Assembly: GCF_019008365.1 (NCBI RefSeq)
Contig: NZ_JAHHUL010000002.1
Span: 333,947-397,946, forward strand
Reading direction: 5' to 3'
DNA: 64,000 bases
Source: Phosphitispora fastidiosa
GTDB lineage: Bacteria > Bacillota > Thermincolia > Thermincolales > UBA2595
Positions 28,680 through 36,841 of this stretch are shown here, piece by piece. The notes under the pieces were generated by a model, which worked only from the letters and a program-made list of their open reading frames with translations, did no database searches and was not told where the DNA came from. The translations under genes and the position numbers were made by a program. Each line of letters begins with the position of its first letter. Positions within the stretch are counted from its first letter, which is position 1.

Positions 28680-28958
28680 TTAATGAACGAGGTCATTTTT
28701 TTTGCGTTCAGCCCTTTCCAGAAGTACTTCCCCCGTTTTTACTATCCGGCTGCAAAATAGCCTCACATTCTCCCTCTTCTCCCGGTATATCTCATTGAAC
28801 CCCGGAGCCAGCGGCTCTCCTGTCATCCTGCCGCAGGCAATCAGGGACTTGTTCACCCCTGCTCCAATAGTCAGAACAAGAAATATCAGAGCCACCATTA
28901 TAAGTGTCCTGTCTCTCAAACCAAATTCCACCCCTGTTCGTGAATTTCCCTTAAACAA
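28680..28958 (-). CDS. Small single-pass membrane protein, unknown
   Basis: Up to 92 residues, family not recognised. One hydrophobic helix at about 19-35 (LIMVALIFLVLTIGAGV) follows a short basic N-terminus. The outside part has two cysteines (LIACGRMTG and LFCSRIV) and a C-terminal charged helix ERAERKKNDLVH. The start is uncertain: TTG at 28958, GTG further in, or ATG at 28898; none has a strong ribosome site. It lies between murJ and a small repeat protein, all on the minus strand. Confidence 0.55.
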   Translation of the reverse strand: MFKGNSRTGVEFGLRDRTLIMVALIFLVLTIGAGVNKSLIACGRMTGEPLAPGFNEIYREKRENVRLFCSRIVKTGEVLLERAERKKNDLVH

Positions 28959-29000
28959 TTATAATATTGTTCATTTACGCGAAATTTATTCGTAAAACAA

Positions 29001-29036
29001 TTGAGAGGCTGCTGAACTTTGTCAGCAGCCTCTCAA
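29001..29036 (-). terminator. Strong terminator after the cysteine-repeat miniprotein
   Basis: A perfect 15-bp stem (TTGAGAGGCTGCTGA with TCAGCAGCCTCTCAA) and a 6-base loop lies ten bases beyond the miniprotein stop. On the minus strand it is followed by TTGTTTTAC. Confidence 0.85.
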
Positions 29037-29046
29037 AATCGCGCTA

Positions 29047-29280
29047 TTAGATAAGGCAGGAACCATCCTTGAGCTGGTCTTTGACTCGAAGCTGGGCGGC
29101 AGCCAACTGGCAGGAACCGTCCTTAGCCTGGTCTTTGGTGCGCAGCTGGGCGGCAGATAACTGGCAGGTCTCATCCCGAAGCCGGTCACAGTCCCCCTTA
29201 AGGCCCCCAAGGCATGCCCAGGAAAATGTCATACTGAAAACAAATACTGACACCAAAAGTGGAGTTATAAGCTTCTTCAA
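29047..29280 (-). CDS. Secreted miniprotein with an 18-residue Cys-Gln-Leu tandem repeat
   Basis: 77 residues with a clear signal peptide (MKKLITPLLVSVFVFSMTFSWA), possibly cut before or near C23. The mature part has cysteines at 31, 39, 57 and 75. Residues 39-56 and 57-74 are two copies of an 18-residue unit, pattern C-Q-L-x-A-A-Q-L-R-x-K-D-Q-x-K-D-G-S, and a third begins CLI before the stop. The DNA repeats with a 54-base period. Each unit would form an amphipathic helix. The start is TTG at 29280, nine bases after GGAGG, and a strong terminator follows, so this looks like a real one-gene transcript. Function unknown; a surface or spore-associated role is a guess. Confidence 0.8.
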   Translation of the reverse strand: MKKLITPLLVSVFVFSMTFSWACLGGLKGDCDRLRDETCQLSAAQLRTKDQAKDGSCQLAAAQLRVKDQLKDGSCLI

Positions 29281-29407
29281 AACTATGTACCTCCTTCATT
29301 CTTTTATTGTCAGCTGACTTATTATTAATACGCACTAATTTCCGTAGTTTAATACCGTTGTTCTAAGAAATAATTAATATTTTTTACATTATTGGCATTA
29401 GTTTACT

Positions 29408-30568
29408 TCACTCGCTAGTTTCTTCCGCGGCTTGAGCCATGTCATTAAGTACGGCTACCACAACATTGGCAAACAGGCGGCCTGAAGCAACCGCCTCATC
29501 AGTGGCATTCTTGGCGCTGCCTATTTCCACCAGCAGCGCTCTCGGGCTGTACTGCTGATGGTATCTGCCCTCTTTAGTGGTGATACCCCTGGAGAGTCCG
29601 GGATACATAGCATCCATTTTAGCGGCAATTTCCCGGGCAAACTCGAGATTTTCCTGCCAGTGGGGATGGTCGGCCCTGGCATCGGTACCAACAATGATAA
29701 GTATTCGGGCCACCTGTTGACCATGAATGGTGACCAGACTTTGCTCCCGTGTAACTGCTCCGTCGCGGTGAATATCGAAGACCATCTCAAGGCCTGGATT
29801 ACCTTCTAATAGCTGTTTGACCGTTTTTTCCGACTCCGCATATGATTTGTTAAATGACGTATCATGAAGCTTATCAGAATATACAACAGGTATACCGTAA
29901 TCCTCCTCAATTGCCTTCTTTATCTCTCCGGTCACCAGAGCTATCCCGCCGGCTTTTCCCTTCAAGTGAGCCAGTCCGTCGGTAAGTTCAAAGGTTTCAC
30001 TGGTATGAGTATTATACAGGGCTATCAAAGGGGTGTCGGACTTAACCCGGTTTTCTACCGGCAGCGCACTACCTGCAGCGCCCTCGGTCTCCTGTGAGCT
30101 GCCTGCCGGAAGCTGCCCCTCCCCCGGATCCTCCAAAACCTCATCCGGCCCGGTTTCATCATAGGTGTCAGCAGTTGCCGGGGTAACCTCCATCATCGGG
30201 ATTTCTGACTTCAGATAAGTCAGGGGATCATCCAGCTTGACACCGGAAAGAGTATTCAAACTAATCCGCAGCAGGCTTTTCCTGCGCTGTACCGCAGCCG
30301 GCTGTCCCGAGTCAGATGCTGCCAAAACGGGCAGTTCAGCTCTGAGAAGAGTTTTTAGAGTTTCATTGCCGACATTTTGTGAAAGACCCTGTACCAGATT
30401 TCTGCCTTTTTCATAATAATACTTGGAACTGAGCGCTGTAATATAAGGCCCCTCAGCGGCAGGAAACTGTCCGGCAATAACAGCAGTAAAAATAACTAAA
30501 ATGGCGAAAAAAAATAATCCAAGATTTCTCACCAGAGGTACAATGCTGTCTGCTTTTACCTGCCTCAT
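29408..30568 (-). CDS. spoIIP: Stage II sporulation protein P
   Basis: A 386-residue membrane-anchored peptidoglycan hydrolase (amidase and endopeptidase) that works with SpoIID and SpoIIM in engulfment. An N-terminal helix (LVRNLGLFFFAILVIFTAVIAG) anchors it. A variable linker is acidic and Gly/Ser-rich. The catalytic domain has LIALYNTHTSETF, VVYSDKLHD, VFDIHRDG and a C-terminal LLVEIGSAKNATDEA block, the zinc-amidase pattern of the family. The ATG at 30568 follows AAGGAG. In Bacillus the gene gpr lies just upstream; here that place holds a palindromic element and a holin-like gene. Confidence 0.94.
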   Translation of the reverse strand: MRQVKADSIVPLVRNLGLFFFAILVIFTAVIAGQFPAAEGPYITALSSKYYYEKGRNLVQGLSQNVGNETLKTLLRAELPVLAASDSGQPAAVQRRKSLLRISLNTLSGVKLDDPLTYLKSEIPMMEVTPATADTYDETGPDEVLEDPGEGQLPAGSSQETEGAAGSALPVENRVKSDTPLIALYNTHTSETFELTDGLAHLKGKAGGIALVTGEIKKAIEEDYGIPVVYSDKLHDTSFNKSYAESEKTVKQLLEGNPGLEMVFDIHRDGAVTREQSLVTIHGQQVARILIIVGTDARADHPHWQENLEFAREIAAKMDAMYPGLSRGITTKEGRYHQQYSPRALLVEIGSAKNATDEAVASGRLFANVVVAVLNDMAQAAEETSE

Positions 30569-30678
30569 TTTAACCACTCCTTGTCTACCCAATTATATTC
30601 GGCAGTCAAGGCATTTATGACCTTTTGCCTCCCTGGTCCCGTAATTAAATGAGGCGTTACTTTTTTATGCATGGATTT

Positions 30679-30938
30679 AGGAAGGGGCAGATGTGTTCCG
30701 GAAGAACGAGTCTGACGTCCGTTTGTCGGTTCCCGCTATGCGGGAACCGGTCAGGGGCCTCCCCGATTCGTCGGAGTCTCACGCTGGTTTTTAGTGTGAG
30801 ACGACGGTAACGAATTGGGGACCAAACTGAGTCGTCAGGGGGTCCCCCCAATCCGTCGAAACGGCGGCCCTTCTTAAGGGTCGGGGTTTCGGTAACGGAT
30901 TGGGGGCCCGTTCTGGAGGAATATATCTGCCCCTTCCT
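30679..30938. repeat. Composite palindromic intergenic element A (260 bp)
   Basis: The ends are 21-bp inverted repeats with two mismatches (AGGAAGGGGCAGAT at 30679, its complement ending at 30938). Inside are a perfect 10-bp hairpin (30727-30749, loop TAT) and two larger hairpins of related sequence, at 30761-30820 (CCCCGATTCGTCG with CGGTAACGAATTGGGG) and 30844-30906 (CCCCCCAATCCGT with ACGGATTGGGGG, inner stem CCCTT/AAGGG). The outer parts match elements at 37911 and 41521 (AGATGTGTTCC, GAGTCTG and CGTCCGT in order); the middle 140 bp is extra. No protein-coding frame is convincing. It lies between spoIIP and a holin-like gene. Confidence 0.9.
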
Positions 30939-30948
30939 AAAAATAGGT

Positions 30949-30983
30949 AAAAAAAGAGGCCCCATTTGGTTATGGGACGCTCT
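30949..30983 (-). terminator. Terminator of the holin-like gene
   Basis: On the minus strand a hairpin with the core CCCAT/ATGGG and outer GAG/CTC is followed by TTTTTTT. It lies about 25 bases beyond the stop codon of the holin-like gene and just outside element A. Confidence 0.75.
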
Positions 30984-31006
30984 TCTTCTCCCTGACACAA
31001 GACCAA

Positions 31007-31345
31007 TTATCTGATCATTGTAGGTACAAAGGCATCGATTATTCCGATGACAAATGCGGCCAATAATGCCCCAATCACAGAGACATCCAGGTACGCAGGG
31101 ATGATGAACTTGGCCAGATAAATTACCACGGCTGCTGTTGCAAATCCAACTAAACCGCGGTTCTGGGGAGACACCTTGTCACCCAGTAGTTTTTCAACAA
31201 CATATCCAAGAATTGCAATAATTGCAGCAGCAATAAGAGCCCCGGTAAAGCCTGCAATCTCAATTCCCGGAAGGATATAAGACACAAGCAGCAGCACCAG
31301 GGCAGAAACTATAAACCTTACTATGAAGCCTATCCATTCACGCAT
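31007..31345 (-). CDS. Phage_holin_4_2-like small membrane protein
   Basis: 112 residues with three to four membrane helices: IGFIVRFIVSALVLLLVSYILPGIEI, GALIAAAIIAILGYVVEKLL, a third in GLVGFATAAVVIYLAKFIIP and a fourth in VIGALLAAFVIGIIDAFVP. This matches the YvlD-type family annotated as 'phage holin family' (PF04020), which is mostly chromosomal and of unknown role; no phage genes are nearby. The ATG at 31345 follows AAGGAGGTG. It is divergent from rpsT and occupies the position where gpr stands in Bacillus. Confidence 0.8.
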   Translation of the reverse strand: MREWIGFIVRFIVSALVLLLVSYILPGIEIAGFTGALIAAAIIAILGYVVEKLLGDKVSPQNRGLVGFATAAVVIYLAKFIIPAYLDVSVIGALLAAFVIGIIDAFVPTMIR

Positions 31346-31415
31346 CTTTTTCACCTCCTTCACAGAGCCTAAATCTAGGTTTGACCAAAAATAACCGGAC
31401 TATACATTTATGTGC

Positions 31416-31444
31416 TTGCATTTTTTAAATGGTCATGGTAAAAT
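31416..31444 (+). promoter_or_regulatory. Promoter of rpsT
   Basis: TTGCAT at 31416-31421 and TAAAAT at 31439-31444 are separated by 17 bases, a housekeeping-sigma match, 71 bases before the rpsT start. Confidence 0.7.
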
Positions 31445-31514
31445 GTAGATTGTCACTTGAGAAAGTTACACTTTACTATATAGGTTTTTTTATGTTTGAG
31501 GAGGTGAAAAGCCA

Positions 31515-31772
31515 GTGGCAAACATTAAATCAGCTATCAAAAGAATTGAACTTATCCGGAAAAATACCGTACGCAACACCGCAATTAAAACAGGTGTGAA
31601 AACCCGTTTACGTAAATTTGTTGAAGCTGAGAACAAAGACGAAGCCGCTAATGCTTTTAAACAGGCAGTAACTGCTCTGGATAAGGCAGTTGCCAAAGGT
31701 GTTTTACATAAAAACACTGCTGCCCGCAAGAAATCCAGACTGGCTAAAAGATTAAACAATATGGCTCAATAA
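31515..31772 (+). CDS. rpsT: 30S ribosomal protein S20
   Basis: 85 residues, the normal length. It starts MANIKSAIKRIELIRKNTVRN and ends KKSRLAKRLNNMAQ, an all-helical basic protein that binds 16S rRNA early in assembly. The start is GTG at 31515, after GAGGAGGTG. It is one of the few plus-strand genes, placed opposite holA and spoIIP as in other Firmicutes. It has its own promoter and terminator. Confidence 0.97.
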   Translation: MANIKSAIKRIELIRKNTVRNTAIKTGVKTRLRKFVEAENKDEAANAFKQAVTALDKAVAKGVLHKNTAARKKSRLAKRLNNMAQ

Positions 31773-31814
31773 ATTGGCTAAAGCTGATTGGATTGAAAAA
31801 TGGACATAAGCAAT

Positions 31815-31876
31815 AAAAAGGCTCACCAAAAGTGAACCTTTTTAAACAGGCTGTTGACAAAATCAACAGCCTTTTT
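31815..31876 (+). terminator. Tandem terminator hairpins after rpsT
   Basis: Two hairpins follow one another: AAAAGGCTCAC / GTGAACCTTTTT, then a perfect 10-bp stem AGGCTGTTGA / TCAACAGCCT with loop CAAAA, followed by TTTTC. Confidence 0.85.
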
Positions 31877-31968
31877 CAATCCTTTTAAAAATAAATTAAA
31901 GGTAAGCTTCGAAAATGGCGGTGGTGTAAGGTGAGGTGTTGTACCATTACACATTCCCGGGAGCCTGC

Positions 31969-33024
31969 CTATCCTTTCTCACACAGAGCAATAATCAATA
32001 ATTCCAGAGCCAATACCGCTTCCTGTTTTCCACCCTTGATGTCAGCATCAGTCTCAAGAATTTTTTCCAGAGAAGACTTAAGTTCCCCGGGAGTAAAATT
32101 CCGCGCCTGGCCGATACACTTCTGAGCTACAAATGGATGAACCTGCATCAAGCCTGCCGTTTCCCTTGCCGAAACACCGGTTTCCAGGAGGCTTTTGGCC
32201 TGAAGCAGCAGCCTGCATTGGCGGGCTACCATATAGAGTATCCTGATAACCGGTTCACCGAGAAAGACCATCTCTCGGGCCAGCCTGATGGCTTTACTGT
32301 AATTGCGGTCTCCCACAGCATCAACCAGCTCAAAAATGCTCAGCTCGGCTGTCTTGCTGACCATCATTTCCACGTCCGCAGCGGTAATAGCGCTGCTCTC
32401 CGAATAGCAGGCCAGCTTTTCAAGCTCAGTTCTAAGCTGACGCAGGTTACTGCCGGCAGCCGTGACAAGTCCCGCCGCTGCTGCAGGATCAATTGTTTTC
32501 CCCAGTTTCCTGGCGGTCCGATTTATCCATTCAGTCAGGTCACGCCCCTTCAATTGAGCAAATTGAACAACCTGACCATTTTTCTCAATCCTTTTGTATA
32601 TTTTTCGTTTCCTGTCCACCGAATCCGAGCAGAAAATCAGGCAGGTCGAATCAACAGGGCTTTCCAGGTACCCGATGAGGGTATCCTGTGACGAATCAGG
32701 CTTTTCTCCATCTGCCTCATCCTGTTCCCCTTTGTCACCTTTTTTCTGACTTTTACGTTTTGCTTTAAAGAACTCAGCATTTTTAACAATGACCAGCCTT
32801 TTCTCAGCCAGAAAAGGCAGGGTCGTGGCCATGTTAATGATTGACTCCATAGGTGTATCCCGACCGTCGATAATGTCCATGTTAAAGTCACGGCATTCAT
32901 CCGGGAGCAGGGATTTAAACTTTTCCAGGTACTGGTCCCTAAGGTAGGTTTCCTCTCCGTAAAACAGGTACAGCGGAGAAATTAGCTGCCTTTTCAGACT
33001 GTTTTCCAATGCCTTAATATCCAA
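31969..33024 (-). CDS. holA: DNA polymerase III subunit delta
   Basis: A 351-residue clamp-loader delta subunit. The N-terminal SPLYLFYGEETYLRDQYLEKF and FLAEKRLVIVKNAEF blocks are typical, with the C-terminal collar domain carrying LEKLACYS, ELVDAVGDRNYSKAI and LYMVARQCRLLLQAK. It opens the sliding clamp during replication. The start is TTG at 33024, about ten bases after AAAGGGATG and inside the last codons of comEC (11-base overlap), so translation is coupled to comEC. The comEA-comEC-holA order is common in Firmicutes. Confidence 0.94.
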   Translation of the reverse strand: MDIKALENSLKRQLISPLYLFYGEETYLRDQYLEKFKSLLPDECRDFNMDIIDGRDTPMESIINMATTLPFLAEKRLVIVKNAEFFKAKRKSQKKGDKGEQDEADGEKPDSSQDTLIGYLESPVDSTCLIFCSDSVDRKRKIYKRIEKNGQVVQFAQLKGRDLTEWINRTARKLGKTIDPAAAAGLVTAAGSNLRQLRTELEKLACYSESSAITAADVEMMVSKTAELSIFELVDAVGDRNYSKAIRLAREMVFLGEPVIRILYMVARQCRLLLQAKSLLETGVSARETAGLMQVHPFVAQKCIGQARNFTPGELKSSLEKILETDADIKGGKQEAVLALELLIIALCEKG

Positions 33025-35437
33025 TTCGATTCATCCCTTTTGTAGTAGTGACTTTGTAACCATATCCGTCCGACCTGACAGTAACAGCGCCATCCCGATC
33101 TGTCCTGACAACCCTTATATTCATCTGCTTCAGGCCCTCCAGGACTTTCGGTGAAGGATGCCCGAAAAGGTTTTGACCAACACTTATCACTGCAATCTCA
33201 GGATCAGCCGCCCGAAAAAAATCCTCTGTCCATGCATTACCGCTTCCATGGTGGGGTATCTTGACAATTTCTGCCCCGCAGTCCTGACCGCTTGCACTAA
33301 TTGCCTCCAGGGGGACAGTTTCAGCATCACCGGTAAACATTATCCTAAAATCCCGGTATCCCAGCCTGATTACCAGTGAATCATCATTGGCATTAACAGC
33401 TGTACTGCCATTGGGGCTTAAAACCTCAAGGATTATGTCTTCGCCAAAATATATGTTTTCTCCTCCACTAACCTCTCTGATTTCAATATTCCTCTCGATT
33501 AATTTTTGTTTCAGCTCGACACCTTCCGCATACTGGGCAAACTGTGGAGCCACCACTATGGCCTTAATCTTGATTTTACCAAGCAAAGCTGATGCTCCCT
33601 GGATGTGATCCAAATGCGGATGGGTGAGCACCAAAATATCTATATCATTGACTCCCTTTCTGTTAAGAAAAGGAAGCAGTATTTGTTTTCCGACATCAAA
33701 CCCTGTTGGGCTATCAGGAAAACCTCCCGTGTCTATGAGGAGATTCCTGCCTCCTGGGCTTTGCACCAATGCAGCATCACCCTGACCGACATCTATAAAT
33801 GTTACTTCCAAAATTCCCGACTTGCTGTATGCCATCCCGCCCCACAGCAGAACCACCAACACACCCAGGGCTGCCAGGACAAGCGCCGAACGGTTAAGAT
33901 ACCACAGTCGCTTTGCCCTGATACGGAGTTCATAATTCCTGAAAAATTCTATCAGAAGGCCCAAGGTTAGGTAATAGCAGGTGATTTTTATAATGCCCGG
34001 CGGTCTGAGATTTATGGCTGCAAATGGCAGCCCTGCCAACACTCCGGCTGCCAACAAGGCGACATCCAGAACCGCAGCAGCTGAAATACTTAGAATTTCG
34101 GCCGGTGGATTCCAGAAAAGCCCCAAAATAGCTGCGATGCCGCCCAGAAGCATGACAATACTTATCAGGGGTACTATTATCAGGTTAGCCGGAAGAAAAA
34201 AAAGCGAAAAATAATTAAAATAATATGCCGTCACTGGAAATACTGCAATTTGAGCTGCAAAGGCAACTGATGAAGCCTGGCCCAGTGGAGGCAAAATCCT
34301 GTTAAGCCTTTTAAACAATGGAGCCAGGCAAAGTATGCCCCATGCAGCCAAGAACGATAATTGAAAACCCGGCTCGAATAATGCCAAAGGATTTGTTATC
34401 AAAATTATCAGCCCTGCCAGGCTCATAGAGCTTGGCCAGTCATACTCCTGACGGACATACCTTACCAAGAGCAATACCCAGGCCATAATCAGCGCCCGTG
34501 TCACCGCAGGACCCGCGCCTGCCATTAAGGCATATAACCCGGTAGTAGCCGCTGCCAAAGCATCACACACCGGTTTCCTTAACCCCAGGGTATTCCCTGC
34601 CAGGATAATAAAACCTGCCACCAGGCCGACATGGTATCCCGAAACCGAAAGTATGTGGGCAACACCTGCTAAAGCCATATCTTCTTTTATTTCCGGATTA
34701 ATCCTCCCGGTAGAACCGAATAGAATTCCTTCCATCAGAGCTGCCTGCTTCTCAGGCATATTTTTGTTTATCACCGAGACTAATTTCCCCTTCAGTCCAA
34801 TACTAAACTTCACCAGAGGATTTACCGTGCCTGTCCCAATTTTGCTCAGTCCTGCTCCGTTCCTTGATTTAAGTACCAGACGAATCCCTCTATCCTCCAG
34901 GTACTTCTTATAATTAAATTCCCCGGGGTTTCCGGGATCTTCGGTTTTTTGAAGCACTCCCGCAACCTGCAGCCTGTCTCCATAACCAAATTCCGGTCCT
35001 GGCCCCTTTATGGTAACAAGCACCCGCCCTCTGGGCCGGAATCCTGTCACAGCCCGGGTGCCGTCACTGTGTATAGAGTACTCAATCATTTCGGTTTTCA
35101 CGACATAGTCCGTCCTGTCAACGCGCCTGTCCGGCTCAGTGATCACTGTTCCGGTAAAGACCGTGTATCTGCCGGCCAGGAAATCAATGCTGCCTTCCAA
35201 AACATATAATTCAAGACGACACATAAAAATCCCGCACAATAGCGCCGCCGCATAAAAGTATAATCTTATATTACCCTTTGCAGCAATCTCAGCCTTTGCG
35301 GCAAATCTTTTGACTGCTGCCCCGGCTGCCGCAAGAAGAACACCACATAACAGCAGATATGCAGGGAGATGGAGAAGATATCCGATAATTATTCCTGATG
35401 TGTAAAATATCAGCATCAGTACCAGGGGTCTGGACAT
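33014..35437 (-). CDS. comEC: Competence protein ComEC/Rec2
   Basis: 807 residues, full length for the DNA-uptake channel. An N-terminal ComEC OB-like domain follows the first two membrane helices. The Competence domain includes the HILSVSGYHVGLVAGFI motif (family SGxH) and about ten helices. The C-terminal metallo-beta-lactamase domain has FIDVGQGDAALVQSPGG, LTHPHLDHIQG (HxHxDH) and FTGDAE, the presumed nuclease that degrades one strand. It imports single-stranded DNA across the inner membrane. The ATG at 35437 follows GAGGTG. With comEA upstream, the pair suggests that natural transformation machinery is at least partly kept. Confidence 0.94.
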   Translation of the reverse strand: MSRPLVLMLIFYTSGIIIGYLLHLPAYLLLCGVLLAAAGAAVKRFAAKAEIAAKGNIRLYFYAAALLCGIFMCRLELYVLEGSIDFLAGRYTVFTGTVITEPDRRVDRTDYVVKTEMIEYSIHSDGTRAVTGFRPRGRVLVTIKGPGPEFGYGDRLQVAGVLQKTEDPGNPGEFNYKKYLEDRGIRLVLKSRNGAGLSKIGTGTVNPLVKFSIGLKGKLVSVINKNMPEKQAALMEGILFGSTGRINPEIKEDMALAGVAHILSVSGYHVGLVAGFIILAGNTLGLRKPVCDALAAATTGLYALMAGAGPAVTRALIMAWVLLLVRYVRQEYDWPSSMSLAGLIILITNPLALFEPGFQLSFLAAWGILCLAPLFKRLNRILPPLGQASSVAFAAQIAVFPVTAYYFNYFSLFFLPANLIIVPLISIVMLLGGIAAILGLFWNPPAEILSISAAAVLDVALLAAGVLAGLPFAAINLRPPGIIKITCYYLTLGLLIEFFRNYELRIRAKRLWYLNRSALVLAALGVLVVLLWGGMAYSKSGILEVTFIDVGQGDAALVQSPGGRNLLIDTGGFPDSPTGFDVGKQILLPFLNRKGVNDIDILVLTHPHLDHIQGASALLGKIKIKAIVVAPQFAQYAEGVELKQKLIERNIEIREVSGGENIYFGEDIILEVLSPNGSTAVNANDDSLVIRLGYRDFRIMFTGDAETVPLEAISASGQDCGAEIVKIPHHGSGNAWTEDFFRAADPEIAVISVGQNLFGHPSPKVLEGLKQMNIRVVRTDRDGAVTVRSDGYGYKVTTTKGMNRIGY

Positions 35438-35463
35438 AGTTCACCTCCGCATTTCCTATATTG

Positions 35464-36132
35464 TCAAACAGTAATCTGGTCTTTGATATCACTGTACTTC
35501 TTCTCCCCAATACCCGAGACATTCATTATTTCCCGGATATCCTTAAACCCTCCCTGCTGCTTACGCCGGTCAATAATTTTCTGTGCTGTTGCCGGGCCTA
35601 TCCCCGGCAGTCTAACAAGTTCCGCAGCTCCGGCCGTATTGATATTTATTTTGCCGGTTTTTCTGCCGTTTCCTGTCTGGACAGTATTACCGCTCGCCCC
35701 GGACGCAGTTGAAATTCCTGCCGATGCGGCCGCCTCGCCCCTGCGGGGAACAATAACCTGCTGCTGGTCCAGCATCACTTCAGCCAGGTTTATACCTGCC
35801 AGGTCTGCATCTTTGGCTGGAACTGCCTTGTTTACCCCTTCCAATACCCTGGCATTTTCAGCAAAGGTATATACTCCCGGCTTCTCGACGGCGCCGGCGA
35901 CATGTACGTTAATTACAGGGTCAACTTTATCGCTTACTTCGCCTTGACCCTCCGCTCCATCTGGTCCCAGGGCATCTTCAGTACTTTTTTCCTGTTCCGA
36001 ATCCGCCTGGGCAATAACCGGTCTGAAGTTTTTTTGCTCCTTCATTTGGCCTGCCTTAAATCCAATCCCAAACACGATTGCACAAAGAAGGGCCACTCCC
36101 ATTAACAGATGTTTCCTATCAATTGTCCACAT
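35464..36132 (-). CDS. comEA: Competence protein ComEA (DNA receptor)
   Basis: About 222 residues. One N-terminal membrane helix (HLLMGVALLCAIVFGIGFKAG) anchors the protein. A SLBB domain (VINVHVAGAVEKPGVYTFAENARVLEGVNKAVPA) is followed by a flexible Gly/Ser linker and a C-terminal double helix-hairpin-helix (INTAGAAELVRLPGIGPATAQKIIDRRKQQGGFKDIREIMNVSGIG) that binds double-stranded DNA outside the membrane. The ATG at 36132 is preferred, after a GGGTGGGG stretch. It is 26 bases upstream of comEC. Confidence 0.94.
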   Translation of the reverse strand: MWTIDRKHLLMGVALLCAIVFGIGFKAGQMKEQKNFRPVIAQADSEQEKSTEDALGPDGAEGQGEVSDKVDPVINVHVAGAVEKPGVYTFAENARVLEGVNKAVPAKDADLAGINLAEVMLDQQQVIVPRRGEAAASAGISTASGASGNTVQTGNGRKTGKININTAGAAELVRLPGIGPATAQKIIDRRKQQGGFKDIREIMNVSGIGEKKYSDIKDQITV

Positions 36133-36401
36133 GTACCCCACCCCAACAACTCTGTAATTTTTTACTGTATTTATTATATCTTACATCATTTGTTTTTTTT
36201 GTCATTTTTTGTCGTCAATATATTTTTTTAAAGGAAGGGTTTTCTATTCAACATTCAGGAGCAATATTTTGTCGCTTAACATAATATACAGAAGAAACTT
36301 ATTATGTTATCAAACTGCCAATTACAAGGAATTGAAGCAGCAACTTAGGAGGGTAGATTATTTCCAGTTAAATTTGAGTCAATGAGGAGGTATAAATATT
36401 T

Positions 36402-36602
36402 ATGTACTATCGCAATGATTTCTATGACCCTTATAACGTCCCGGCAAGAATTGACGGCGGGTTTGGCGGACCTGGCGGACTTGGCGGATTCCACAAGTTT
36501 CCCTTTTTCCCCTTCTTTCCATTCTTTCCGTTCTTCCCGTTCTTTCCGTTCTTCCCCTGGGGAGGGTTTGGGGGAGGGTTTGGCGGAGGCTGGGGCTGGT
36601 AA
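36402..36602 (+). CDS. Miniprotein with Phe-Pro-Phe repeats and Gly-Phe tail, unknown
   Basis: 66 residues on the plus strand, ATG at 36402 after GAGGAGGT. Residues 1-18 are Tyr/Asp/Asn-rich, 19-31 Gly-rich, and 33-52 consist of Phe-Pro-Phe units repeated six times plus FP (DNA 36498-36557, period nine). The protein ends WGGFGGGFGGGWGW. There is no signal peptide and almost no charge apart from the N-terminal part. Aromatic/Gly repeats of this kind are seen in self-assembling coat, matrix or silk-like proteins, so a spore-coat role is possible but is only inference. It precedes a 37-residue basic protein on the same strand with a shared terminator. Confidence 0.75.
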   Translation: MYYRNDFYDPYNVPARIDGGFGGPGGLGGFHKFPFFPFFPFFPFFPFFPFFPWGGFGGGFGGGWGW

Positions 36603-36681
36603 AAAAAACAGTTCCGGCAAGGTATAATTAAAGTGTTTCCTGTCTATACTGGTAATGTAAACCAAAAGCGGAGGAAACACT

Positions 36682-36795
36682 ATGAATAAAGAAGTTCTAC
36701 TGAAACAAATAGGTTCAGACCTGAAAATGTTTGAGGATTATCTTAAGTCAGTTAAACAGAAAAAATCCCCCACTAATAAGAAACAGGCAAAATAG
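36682..36795 (+). CDS. Small basic protein of 37 residues, unknown
   Basis: The ATG at 36682 is preceded by AAAGCGGAGG at good spacing. The product begins MNKEVLLKQIGSDLKMFED and ends with a Lys/Gln-rich tail (KQKKSPTNKKQAK): one short amphipathic helix and a basic end. The last codons form the left arm of the terminator. It follows the Phe-Pro miniprotein by 79 bases. I do not recognise it. Confidence 0.6.
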   Translation: MNKEVLLKQIGSDLKMFEDYLKSVKQKKSPTNKKQAK

Positions 36796-36822
36796 GGCGC
36801 AACAGTGCGCCCTATTTTGCCT
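36785..36822. terminator. 17-bp hairpin terminator between convergent genes
   Basis: A perfect stem (AGGCAAAATAGGGCGCA with TGCGCCCTATTTTGCCT) and a 4-base loop overlaps the end of the 37-residue gene and lies 20 bases from the end of the convergent siroheme-protein gene, so it may serve both strands. Confidence 0.8.
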
Positions 36823-36841
36823 TAGAAACACTCTTTGCGCC

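Noticed and set aside
29047..29280. 54-base repeats as a CRISPR-like array
   Set aside because: The repeats are adjacent without spacers and are in frame with a signal-peptide protein.
30657..31006. Open frames of 71-113 residues inside palindromic element A
   Set aside because: They arise from the GC-rich hairpins; no ribosome site, and the sequence is explained by the inverted repeats.
31007..31345. Holin-like gene as evidence of a prophage
   Set aside because: The family is mostly chromosomal and no other phage gene, integrase or attachment site is near.
36345..36680. 111-residue minus-strand frame over the Phe-Pro gene
   Set aside because: It is the complement of the repeat; the plus-strand frame has the ribosome site and the sensible repeat unit.
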